Shown here: positions 6,921 to 14,623 of the stretch, piece by piece
Layout: every line of letters starts with the position of its first letter
Numbering within the stretch: the stretch's first letter is position 1
Source: Candidatus Aminicenantota bacterium
Lineage (GTDB): Bacteria; Acidobacteriota; Aminicenantia; UBA2199
Reading direction: 5' to 3'
Length of the DNA stretch: 23,185 bases
Assembly (NCBI GenBank): GCA_030612495.1
Contig: JAUWNT010000012.1
Coordinates: forward strand, 1-23,185
Notes under the pieces: generated by a model
What the model was told of the DNA's origin: nothing
Seen by the model: the letters and a program-made list of their open reading frames with translations, nothing else
Database searches by the model: none
Program-made: the position numbers and the translations under genes

Positions 6921-9283
6921 GAATTAAAATTTTAGGTATATTAATTTTAGTGTTTATATTAAATTGTACTCTTTATTCTAAAGTTAAAATTACTGATATA
7001 GAATACTTGACTGGTGAAGATTTTGTCCAATTGCATTTTAAAACTGATTCGATTATTTCTATTCCTGATTTATTTTATCCTCAAAAAGATAATTTTAGAT
7101 TGATTATTATGAGAATGAATAATGTTGAGTTTGTATTTTCAAAAAGGAATTTTATATTTGAATCTCCTGTTATAAAAGAAGTTAATATTGAAGAAAACAA
7201 TAAATATGTTGATGTTGAGGTTAAATTAAAAGAGAAAGTGAATTATAGAGTTTTTGCAAATACCAAGGGGTTATATATTGAATTTCCGAGTGTTAAAAAA
7301 ATAAAGTCCGTGGGAAAGGTGGCTATTAGCTCTACAGGGGGAAAAAAGGATAAAAAGGTTGAATCCTCTATTAAAGAAAGCAGTGATCCTGATTTGTTGA
7401 GTTATTCTTCAAACAGAATTGTAAAAATTAAAGATTTCAAAGTAAGTGAAGAAATGGGAAGAAAGATCAAATTTGAATTTTTCATGTCTAATAATACTCA
7501 TTATAATGTTATTCCCATACCTGAGTTCCCAACCAGGTTAGCTATTGATTTACAAAATACTAAGTCAAAAAGGATTAAAAGAAAAATCGATTTATTAAAT
7601 GTGAAAACAATCAGAGGAGCTTACAATTCACCGAAGGTTTTTAGATTGGTCTTTGATTTGCTTTATTTAAAAGATTATAGAGTTGGGTTTAAAGATAATG
7701 TGTTGGAAGTTGAATTTTCTAATAAAAAATTAGATAAAGTAACTAAAGTAGCTAAAAATGTGCAACCTAAAGAGTCTAAACAGGATAATTCGAATATTAT
7801 TCTTGCCCAAAAAAAAGAAGTAAATAAAGAGAATGAAATTATTCCACTTAATTTGAAGGCAAATAGTGTAAAAAATGTTAACCCCACTGAAAAAGAGAAT
7901 GAATTTTTTACAAGAGAAAAATCAAAAATCACGAATGAAAATATTGTTACTGGTTATGTGAATAACGTAAATAAAGATGAAAATACTCAGACCATGTATT
8001 TAAAGCAAACAATTGAACAAGGGAAGAAAAAATATACTGGTGAACTTTATAATTTTACATTTAAAAATGCCGATTTAAATGATGTTTTAAAATTTATTGC
8101 AAAAGTATCGGCTTTGAATATTGTTATAGATCCTGGAGTTACTGGGCGGATCACATGTGAATTAATTCAGGTTCCATGGGATCAGGCTCTTGAATTATTT
8201 TTAAGAGTCAATGGTCTTGACATGGTTTTAGAAGGGAATATATTGAGAATTGGTAGTGTTGATAAGCTAGCAAGGGAATCCCAGCAGAGAAGGAAATTGA
8301 AAGAAGCGAGGGAAATGGATGGAACACTTGAGGTTGTTACAAGAACACTGAGTTATGCAAAAGTAGATAAAGTTAAGGCAATATTGATGAAACAATTAAC
8401 TCAAAGGGGTGAAATACTGACTGATATGAGAACAAATACGTTAATCATTTCTGAAGTTCCTGATAAGATGGATTTACTAGATAAATTAATTGATACTCTT
8501 GATGCAGCAAATCTCCAGGTTTCCATTGAAGCCAGAATTGTTGAAACCAATGTAAATGATGCAGAAGCATTTGGTATTCAGTGGGGATATAATTTTATAG
8601 CAGATTCTTCTTATGGGAATCAAACCTCTTTGAAATTTCCTAATTCAGTATCAGTTGCTGGTGATCAGATATCAAATCAACAGAACCCTGGAGTAATAGG
8701 TCCTCTTGGCGGTTATGCTATAAATCTACCTGCACAAGGTCGAACATCTGGAACTGTTTTCTCCTTTGGGAATGTAGCAAATACTTTTCGTTTAGATATG
8801 GCTATTTCAGCTTTACAGACAAAAGGTAAAGCCAGGGTGATTTCATCTCCCAAAATTACAACTCAAAACAATATGGAAGCCTCAATTATGCAGGGCAGGC
8901 AGATTCCTGTTCAAACGGTTCAGAATAATACTATAACAGTAAGATATATTCCAGCTGCTCTGGAGTTGAAAGTAACACCTCAGATTACTGCAAAGGGAGA
9001 TGTTATTTGCGCGCTTGATATTAAGAATAATGCAGCTGATTTTGCAAATCTTGTAAATGGAATTCCGCCAATTATTACACAAACAACAAAAAATACTATA
9101 ATGGTAAAAGATGGAGGCACGATTGTAATTGGGGGATTATACAGAGTTGAAGAAAGTGAGAATAAAGAAGGAGTACCTTTATTAAGCAGGATACCCATTC
9201 TTGGTAATTTATTTAAAAATTCAAGTAAAACAGGTAATAAAAGAGAACTTCTTATATTTGTAACTCCAAGAATCATAAAATAG
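6917..9283 (+). CDS. pilQ: Type IV pilus secretin PilQ
   Basis: Outer-membrane secretin through which the pilus fibre passes. The 788 residues contain an N-terminal signal peptide (about 1-20), two AMIN-like beta domains (about 22-110 and 168-270) that may bind peptidoglycan, a low-complexity Lys/Asn/Glu-rich linker (about 275-370), an STN/N0 domain from about 376 (FKNADLNDVLKFIAKVSALN), an N1/NolW domain from about 478, and the secretin beta-barrel domain from about 535 to the end. Barrel signatures include VSIEARIVETN, KGKARVISSPKITTQNN and the closing GVPLLSRIPILGNLFK...RELLIFVTPRII. GAGGAGG precedes the ATG, and the start overlaps the pilP stop. The two lipoprotein genes immediately downstream are candidates for pilotin or accessory roles. 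Confidence 0.97.
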   Translation: MRIKILGILILVFILNCTLYSKVKITDIEYLTGEDFVQLHFKTDSIISIPDLFYPQKDNFRLIIMRMNNVEFVFSKRNFIFESPVIKEVNIEENNKYVDVEVKLKEKVNYRVFANTKGLYIEFPSVKKIKSVGKVAISSTGGKKDKKVESSIKESSDPDLLSYSSNRIVKIKDFKVSEEMGRKIKFEFFMSNNTHYNVIPIPEFPTRLAIDLQNTKSKRIKRKIDLLNVKTIRGAYNSPKVFRLVFDLLYLKDYRVGFKDNVLEVEFSNKKLDKVTKVAKNVQPKESKQDNSNIILAQKKEVNKENEIIPLNLKANSVKNVNPTEKENEFFTREKSKITNENIVTGYVNNVNKDENTQTMYLKQTIEQGKKKYTGELYNFTFKNADLNDVLKFIAKVSALNIVIDPGVTGRITCELIQVPWDQALELFLRVNGLDMVLEGNILRIGSVDKLARESQQRRKLKEAREMDGTLEVVTRTLSYAKVDKVKAILMKQLTQRGEILTDMRTNTLIISEVPDKMDLLDKLIDTLDAANLQVSIEARIVETNVNDAEAFGIQWGYNFIADSSYGNQTSLKFPNSVSVAGDQISNQQNPGVIGPLGGYAINLPAQGRTSGTVFSFGNVANTFRLDMAISALQTKGKARVISSPKITTQNNMEASIMQGRQIPVQTVQNNTITVRYIPAALELKVTPQITAKGDVICALDIKNNAADFANLVNGIPPIITQTTKNTIMVKDGGTIVIGGLYRVEESENKEGVPLLSRIPILGNLFKNSSKTGNKRELLIFVTPRIIK

Positions 9284-9292
9284 GAGGAAACT

Positions 9293-9883
9293 ATGAAAAT
9301 TAAATGTTTATTATTAATTCTATTTGCAGTTTGTATAATATTTAGTTTCCCTGGTTGTAGTAAACTTGAAAATAGTACAACTTCAGCATCAAAATTAATT
9401 GTAGAATCTGTTACTGGTAAAGATTTAGAGGGGAATGAAGATTCTACAACAATATTTTCAGATGTTATAACAGAGGGGAGTATTATTAATGATAATGCAG
9501 TTGCAACATTAACAGTTGTATTGTTAGATCCTTTTGCTTCTGCTGGAATAGCCACATACTACCAATCAATATTGGTTGATCAGGTTGATATTAAATATTC
9601 CAGGGTTGATGGATTAAATACACCTGGTGTTGATGTTCCATATGGATTTTCTCAAAAAGTTAATATGGTAGTTGGTGTTGAAGAAAAAGTATCATTACCA
9701 TTTGTTCTTATTCAACACAATGCAAAACTGGAATCTCCTCTTGTTGAACTTATAAATATTGGGCAGGAGAAAATATTGAAATTAGAAGCTGAGGTTACAT
9801 TTCATGGAAAGGACCTTGGAGGTCACAGAGTTGAGCCTGTCAAAGGGTATGTTTCTGTGTGGTGTGCAGATTTTGCAGATTAG
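9293..9883 (+). CDS. Uncharacterised lipoprotein in the pilus operon
   Basis: A 196-residue secreted lipoprotein: a hydrophobic signal peptide ends in the lipobox FPGC with lipidated cysteine C22. The mature part looks all-beta, with the segment DIKYSRVDGLNTPGVDVPYG in the middle and a C-terminal strand ending in YVSVWCADFAD. I recognise no named family with certainty. AGGAGG lies five bases before the ATG and the gene starts nine bases after the pilQ stop, so it is co-transcribed with the secretin. The residue after the lipid cysteine is serine, which in systems with a Lol pathway would favour the outer membrane. A pilotin-like or secretin-stabilising role is suggested by position only; typical pilotins are helical TPR proteins, which this is not. 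Confidence 0.85.
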   Translation: MKIKCLLLILFAVCIIFSFPGCSKLENSTTSASKLIVESVTGKDLEGNEDSTTIFSDVITEGSIINDNAVATLTVVLLDPFASAGIATYYQSILVDQVDIKYSRVDGLNTPGVDVPYGFSQKVNMVVGVEEKVSLPFVLIQHNAKLESPLVELINIGQEKILKLEAEVTFHGKDLGGHRVEPVKGYVSVWCADFAD

Positions 9884-9895
9884 GGAGGATATCTT

Positions 9896-10648
9896 ATGAA
9901 AAAATATATCATTTTAATATTAATAATAAGTGTGGGCATTTTTACAATTACTTCATGTAAGCGTTCTGAAGTAAATGACCCTGATATGACAGGACCTGCT
10001 GGTTTTAGAATCATTCTTTCTGGTATTGCTAACCCTTCAACTCTTTATACTACTGATAATGGATCACTACTTACTTCAGTTATAAATGTAAGAGCAACAA
10101 ATAATGATGGAAGCCCTGCTGTTAATAAGAGTGTTATTTTTGAGCAATATGTAGATTCCAATATTTATGGGTATTTTGACAATAACTATAATGCTGCTGT
10201 AGGTATAACAGATGGACAGGGATATGTACAAAAAACATTTAAAATTCCTTATAGTAATTACATCCAGGGAAATTCTACAATAACAATTAAAGTAACACTT
10301 TCTGATAGTGGGAGACTTGATAACAACTTATCAGAGATATATGATTTAATACCTTTACAACTCATTGCAAGAGGCGGTGAAAGTCCAGAAGGAGACATAC
10401 AAATATGTGGAAGGGTTGTAACAAATGAAGGAGCTGCTCTTCAGGGAGCTTATATTGACTTTACTCAAGGTGTTGCAGGTCCGGTTATTACAAGAGCGTC
10501 TGGAAGCTGGGATGTTTTAGTGCCTTATGGTTGGTCTGGTTATATAATACCCACAAAATCTGGTTATCATTTCAGTCCAGAATCTTATTTTGTTGAGAAC
10601 GTGAATGCTCCTAGAAGTGATATTAATTTTACTGCTATAGCTAATTAG
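9896..10648 (+). CDS. Uncharacterised lipoprotein with Ig-like and carboxypeptidase-regulatory-like domains
   Basis: A 250-residue secreted lipoprotein. The signal peptide ends in the lipobox TITSC with C21 as lipidation site. Residues of about 35-145 resemble a bacterial Ig-like (invasin/Big_1-type) fold: VINVRATNNDGSPAVNKSV followed by GITDGQGYVQKTF is the characteristic pattern. Residues of about 165-250 resemble a carboxypeptidase-regulatory-like beta-sandwich, with GRVVTNEGAALQGAYIDF, RASGSWDVLVPYGWSG and PTKSGYHFSPES. GGGAGG precedes the ATG twelve bases after the previous stop. The domains point to protein-protein or surface contacts, not catalysis. The link to pilus function comes from its place in the operon. 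Confidence 0.82.
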   Translation: MKKYIILILIISVGIFTITSCKRSEVNDPDMTGPAGFRIILSGIANPSTLYTTDNGSLLTSVINVRATNNDGSPAVNKSVIFEQYVDSNIYGYFDNNYNAAVGITDGQGYVQKTFKIPYSNYIQGNSTITIKVTLSDSGRLDNNLSEIYDLIPLQLIARGGESPEGDIQICGRVVTNEGAALQGAYIDFTQGVAGPVITRASGSWDVLVPYGWSGYIIPTKSGYHFSPESYFVENVNAPRSDINFTAIAN

Positions 10649-10691
10649 TTTAATAGAATATTTAAATAGTTATTTGTTTTGAAAGATATTT

Positions 10692-11600
10692 ATGGATGAA
10701 TTAAAAAAGGAAAAGGAACTGTTAGCAGATTTGGAAATCCTCTTTAATGAAAAGAGGTATGCGGAAGCCCTTAGTTTTGCTAAAGAAATAAGTAAAGAGT
10801 TCCCTTTTTCATTCCAGATAAAATTATTACATGCAAAGATTTTAAAAGAATTAAACAAACTGGATGAAGCAGAAAATCTATTAAAAGAAGAGATCTCCAA
10901 TTTTCCTGACAATGTCAATTTGTTATTGGAAATAGGAGATGTATATTCAAAAAAAGAAGAATATAATTTAGCCACAGAGTATTATAACAAAGTGATGTTT
11001 ATTGACCCTTTTAATTCAAAAGCAAAGGGATTTATTGAAAAAATAGATGAAATAAGGAAGAAAAAAGCTGTAAGGGCTGGATTTTCTGCTGATTCTATAA
11101 CGTATGAGAAGGAAGAGATAAAGGGTCCGGATGAAACTAATATTTCTGAACCTGAGAAAGATACAACGAATGAGCGAGCTGTAGAAGCTGAGGAAACTCT
11201 TAAACAAAGAGAATCAGGAGAGGATAAAGAGATTTTAAAATTCCAGGAAGATGGAAAAGAAGTAGAAGAGATTACTGATGAAGATATAAAGGTTGATCAG
11301 GAGATAGACAATCAATTTTCTGATTTAAGAATTGATAAAGAAATTTCAGGGAAAAAAATGGATGACACAATAAATGAGGTTGATTTTGGGGATGAGTTTG
11401 TTACTGAGAGTGCTGCAAAACTCTATGTTGATCAGGGCCTTTATGATAATGCAATTGGAATATATGAAAAGTTATTCAAAAAGAGTCAGGGGAAAAAATA
11501 CTCTGAGAAGATAAAAAAGATAAAGAATAATAAAAAGATAATCCAAAAGCTTGAAAATTTTTTAGAACAAATTCATAAGGTAGGAGAAAAAGTTGTTTGA
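10692..11600 (+). CDS. TPR protein with acidic linker, pilus operon
   Basis: A 302-residue cytoplasmic protein without signal peptide or membrane segment. About residues 5-125 form roughly three tetratricopeptide repeats (for example LFNEKRYAEALSFAKEISKE and EEYNLATEYYNKVMFIDP). A long acidic, Glu/Asp/Lys-rich, probably disordered linker (about 136-230) follows. The C-terminus carries one more TPR-like hairpin, SAAKLYVDQGLYDNAIGIYE, ending in a lysine-rich helix. Only a weak GAAAG precedes the ATG. The gene starts 43 bases after the second lipoprotein and overlaps the next, roadblock-type gene by eight bases, so these two products are probably made together. A scaffold or adaptor role is inferred; the binding partner is unknown. 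Confidence 0.85.
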   Translation: MDELKKEKELLADLEILFNEKRYAEALSFAKEISKEFPFSFQIKLLHAKILKELNKLDEAENLLKEEISNFPDNVNLLLEIGDVYSKKEEYNLATEYYNKVMFIDPFNSKAKGFIEKIDEIRKKKAVRAGFSADSITYEKEEIKGPDETNISEPEKDTTNERAVEAEETLKQRESGEDKEILKFQEDGKEVEEITDEDIKVDQEIDNQFSDLRIDKEISGKKMDDTINEVDFGDEFVTESAAKLYVDQGLYDNAIGIYEKLFKKSQGKKYSEKIKKIKNNKKIIQKLENFLEQIHKVGEKVV

Positions 11601-11946
11601 AGATATATTTAAAAAAATCCAGAAAAAGAATAGAGAGATAAAACTAATAAGTGTTTGGGGAAAAGATGGTCTTGAGTTAGATAAAATGGTGTTTTTTAGT
11701 ACTAAAAATGTTGATATTGAACTTGTAGGTGCTGAAATGGCTGATATTATTTCAAAATTAAATAAGATTAAAACATCTCCTGATTCATACTATATGAAAT
11801 TGGAATTTGATGACTATTTATTGTTTGTTTTTAAATTAACAGAGGACTTTTTTTTGATAATTTTAACGGGTGAAGAAATAATTAAAGGAAAATTACTCTT
11901 TTATGTAGATCTATATAAAAATAAACTAATTTCATTCCTTAATTAA
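11593..11946 (+). CDS. Small roadblock/LC7 (MglB-like) domain protein
   Basis: A 117-residue cytoplasmic protein starting at TTG (11593); the start is supported by AGGAG six bases upstream and by overlap with the end of the TPR gene. Its predicted order (N-terminal helix, strand ISVWGKDGLEL, a helix over VGAEMADIISKLNKI, paired strands YMKLEFDDYLLFVFKL and FFLIILTGEEI, then a closing helix) follows the roadblock/LC7 fold, including the 'xxDGxxL' turn between the first two strands. Members in bacteria include MglB, which acts on the Ras-like GTPase MglA to set cell polarity and pilus positioning. No mglA is in the window. The family call is from pattern recognition, without a profile search, so moderate confidence. 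It is the last gene of the operon. Confidence 0.65.
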   Translation: MFEDIFKKIQKKNREIKLISVWGKDGLELDKMVFFSTKNVDIELVGAEMADIISKLNKIKTSPDSYYMKLEFDDYLLFVFKLTEDFFLIILTGEEIIKGKLLFYVDLYKNKLISFLN

Positions 11947-11948
11947 AG

Positions 11949-11977
11949 AAATATTTATTTCCTGATTTTAAATATTT
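11949..11977 (+). terminator. AT-only hairpin after the pilus operon, possible weak terminator
   Basis: AAATATTTA (11949-11957) and TAAATATTT (11969-11977) form a nine-pair stem with an 11-base loop, followed shortly by a run of five T (11982-11986). The stem has no G-C pairs, so it would be a weak intrinsic terminator, and chance is a real alternative in this AT-rich DNA. It lies right after the last pilus operon stop and before the glgP promoter. Confidence 0.3.
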
Positions 11978-12018
11978 TCGATTTTTAGTTTATTAATTAT
12001 TAAATTGATTTTTATATA

Positions 12019-12047
12019 TTTACCTGTTCCTTCTTATATCGTATAAT
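12019..12047 (+). promoter_or_regulatory. Candidate sigma70 promoter for glgP
   Basis: TTTACC (12019-12024), a four-of-six match to the -35 consensus, stands 17 bases before a perfect TATAAT (12042-12047). The predicted start near 12054 leaves a short leader carrying AAGGGAG four bases before the glgP ATG. This suggests that glgP is transcribed apart from the pilus operon. Confidence 0.6.
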
Positions 12048-12067
12048 CGTTTTTTTAAGGGAGCTTT

Positions 12068-14611
12068 ATGGATGATTTAAAAAAATTTAAGGTGATATCT
12101 GATGTACCTGAAAAATTAAAGGATTTATATGAAATTGCTAACAACTTATGGTTAACATGGAATCCTGATGCAATTAAATTGTTTATTAGGATGGATCCTG
12201 ATTTGTGGAAAAAAACAAATCAAAATCCAATTAGAATGCTGAATGAAGTTAATCAAAATAGACTTAAAAGGTTAGCAAACGAAAAGGGTTTTATTCTTGA
12301 ATTGAAAAGAGTTAAAAAGAGATTAGAAGATTATATCAATAATGTTATCTATATTGATGGATCAAAAGAGTACTGCATTGGATATTTTTCTCTGGAGTAT
12401 GGTTTAACTGAGTCTTTATCGATATATTCAGGTGGGCTGGGAGTTTTGTCTGGAGATCATATTAAATCTTCTAGCGATTTAGGCTTGAATCTAAATGGTG
12501 TAGGATTACTTTATCAAATGGGTTATTTTCAGCAACATTTAAACCATGATGGTTGGCAGCTGGATTTTTATAAGCAGAATGATTTTTTTGATATGAGGGT
12601 TAAAGAGGTTAAAGATCATAATGGTTCTTTGATTGAGGTTGTATTAAAGTTTCCAGGGAGAAAGGTTTACTTAAAGGTTTGGAAGCTTATTGTTGGAAGA
12701 GTAAATATATATTTGCTTGATTCCAATATCGAAAAAAACATGGAGAAAGATAGAAAGTTGACCTCTCAATTATATGGGGGTGACAAAGAGTTGAGGCTTC
12801 AGCAGGAAATGATTCTTGGATTAGGAGGAGTAAGGTTGTTTGAAAAATTAGGGATTTCCCCTGATGTTATTCATTTAAATGAAGGTCATTCTTGCTTTGC
12901 AACTTTTGAGAGGGCAAGAATATTTATGGAAAAATATTCTCTTAATTTTGATGAATCTATAGAAATTTCAAAAAAATCATCAGTTTTTACCACCCATACT
13001 TCAGTGCCTGCTGGGAATGATGAGTTTGAATCTGGTTTAGTAAAGAAGTATTTTGAAGAATATACAAAAAAAATGGGGGTATCAATTGAAAGGTTTTTAG
13101 ATTTTGGTAGAATTAATCCTGAAAATAAAGCTGACCATTTTTCAATGACTGTTGCAGCCATAAGAAACACCTCTTATGTTAACGGCGTTTCAAAGTTACA
13201 TTCAAAGGTTTCTAAAAATATATGGAAAAATATATGGGGAGAAATCCCTGAAGAACATATCCCAATAATAGCAATAACAAATGGAGTCCATATCCCTTCA
13301 TGGATCTCTTTTGAAATGATGGAGTTATTTAATAAATATTTAGGAGAGAATTGGGAACAGGAACAGGATTTAGAAGAGGCCTGGCAGAGAATAAGAAATG
13401 TTCCTGATATTGAATTATGGAATGTTCATAAACTAAGGAGGAAAAGGCTTGTCAATTTTGTTAGAAGGAGATTTAAAAAGCAATTTGCTGAAAAAAACTC
13501 ATTGTCTTTAATAAATGATAAAGGTTTTGAAGTATTAAATCCAGATATCCTTACAATAGGTTTTGCCAGAAGGTTTGCAACATATAAAAGGGGTGATTTG
13601 ATTTTAAGAGACCCTAAAAGATTGCTTAAAATATTGAATAATGCAGATAGACCTATTCAAATAGTATTTGCAGGTAAAGCTCATCCAAAGGATAATGAAG
13701 GTAAAGAGATCATAAGAAATATAATACACTTTATTAATTCCAACAATTTAATTAGTAAGTTTATTTTTATAGAAAATTATAATATTAATGTTGCAAGATA
13801 TATGGTACAGGGAGTTGATGTCTGGCTTAATAATCCTTTAAGGCCCCATGAAGCTTGTGGAACCTCTGGAATGAAGGCTGGTATAAATGGTGTCCTTAAT
13901 TTAAGTATACTTGATGGATGGTGGGATGAAGCTTATATGAATGCTATTGGATGGCCAATTGGAAATGGTGAGATTTATGAAATAAGGAAATATCAAGATG
14001 ATGTTGATAGTAAATCCATTTATTCCTATCTTGAAAATGATATTATTCCTCGGTTTTATGAAAGAGATTCTGATGGGCTACCCATAGAATGGATTAAGAT
14101 GATGAAAGAGTCTATTGTTTCCATTGCCTCTTACTATAATACCAATAGAATGCTTAAGGATTATTTTAATCTTTTTTATGAAAAAGCTGGAAAAAATTTC
14201 AAAAATTTTAAGCAGGATAACTTTATACATTTAAAAAAATTTGTTAAATGGAAAAAAAGTATTAAGGATAATTTTAATTCTATTAATATTGAGAGGATTA
14301 ATTTTGATGATAAGAAAATTTATAGAATAAACAATAAATTTAAGGTTGAAGTTGATATTTTTCTGGGTAATATTGAACCTGATTATGTAAATGTTGATGT
14401 TTATTATGGGAATGTATCTGGTAAAAATGAAATAGAGGGTTCGAAAATTATAAGCTTAAATGATGTAAAACAACTTGGGAATAACAGGTATAAATTTTCT
14501 GGTTATATTCTGTGTAATAAAACAGGAAATTTAGGTTTCAGAATAAGGGTGACACCCTCACATCCGTTTATTCTAGATCCTTATGAAATGAATTTGAAAA
14601 TCTGGAAATAA
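12068..14611 (+). CDS. glgP: Alpha-glucan (glycogen) phosphorylase
   Basis: GT35-family enzyme that releases glucose 1-phosphate from alpha-1,4-glucans with phosphate and pyridoxal phosphate. The 847-residue protein belongs to the prokaryotic subtype with an N-terminal DUF3417 domain (about residues 10-115, containing IANNLWLTWNPDA) and not the E. coli/animal subtype. Further signatures are YFSLEYGLTESLSIYSGGLGVL, GLLYQMGYFQQ, HLNEGHSCFA, NGVHIPSWIS, GFARRFATYKRGDL and the PLP site EACGTSGMKAGING, with Schiff-base lysine K603. A strong Shine-Dalgarno sequence precedes the ATG. It appears to be a single-gene unit facing rsmB head-on, with twelve bases between the two stop codons. No other glycogen gene is in the window. 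The preferred substrate (glycogen or maltodextrin) is open. Confidence 0.96.
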   Translation: MDDLKKFKVISDVPEKLKDLYEIANNLWLTWNPDAIKLFIRMDPDLWKKTNQNPIRMLNEVNQNRLKRLANEKGFILELKRVKKRLEDYINNVIYIDGSKEYCIGYFSLEYGLTESLSIYSGGLGVLSGDHIKSSSDLGLNLNGVGLLYQMGYFQQHLNHDGWQLDFYKQNDFFDMRVKEVKDHNGSLIEVVLKFPGRKVYLKVWKLIVGRVNIYLLDSNIEKNMEKDRKLTSQLYGGDKELRLQQEMILGLGGVRLFEKLGISPDVIHLNEGHSCFATFERARIFMEKYSLNFDESIEISKKSSVFTTHTSVPAGNDEFESGLVKKYFEEYTKKMGVSIERFLDFGRINPENKADHFSMTVAAIRNTSYVNGVSKLHSKVSKNIWKNIWGEIPEEHIPIIAITNGVHIPSWISFEMMELFNKYLGENWEQEQDLEEAWQRIRNVPDIELWNVHKLRRKRLVNFVRRRFKKQFAEKNSLSLINDKGFEVLNPDILTIGFARRFATYKRGDLILRDPKRLLKILNNADRPIQIVFAGKAHPKDNEGKEIIRNIIHFINSNNLISKFIFIENYNINVARYMVQGVDVWLNNPLRPHEACGTSGMKAGINGVLNLSILDGWWDEAYMNAIGWPIGNGEIYEIRKYQDDVDSKSIYSYLENDIIPRFYERDSDGLPIEWIKMMKESIVSIASYYNTNRMLKDYFNLFYEKAGKNFKNFKQDNFIHLKKFVKWKKSIKDNFNSINIERINFDDKKIYRINNKFKVEVDIFLGNIEPDYVNVDVYYGNVSGKNEIEGSKIISLNDVKQLGNNRYKFSGYILCNKTGNLGFRIRVTPSHPFILDPYEMNLKIWK

Positions 14612-14623
14612 AGTTCTGATATT

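Noticed and set aside
8980..9555. 191-codon minus-strand frame across the end of pilQ and the first lipoprotein gene
   Set aside because: It lies antisense to two well-supported genes, spans their junction, and its translation shows no domain; it is best explained as the complement of codon-biased coding sequence.
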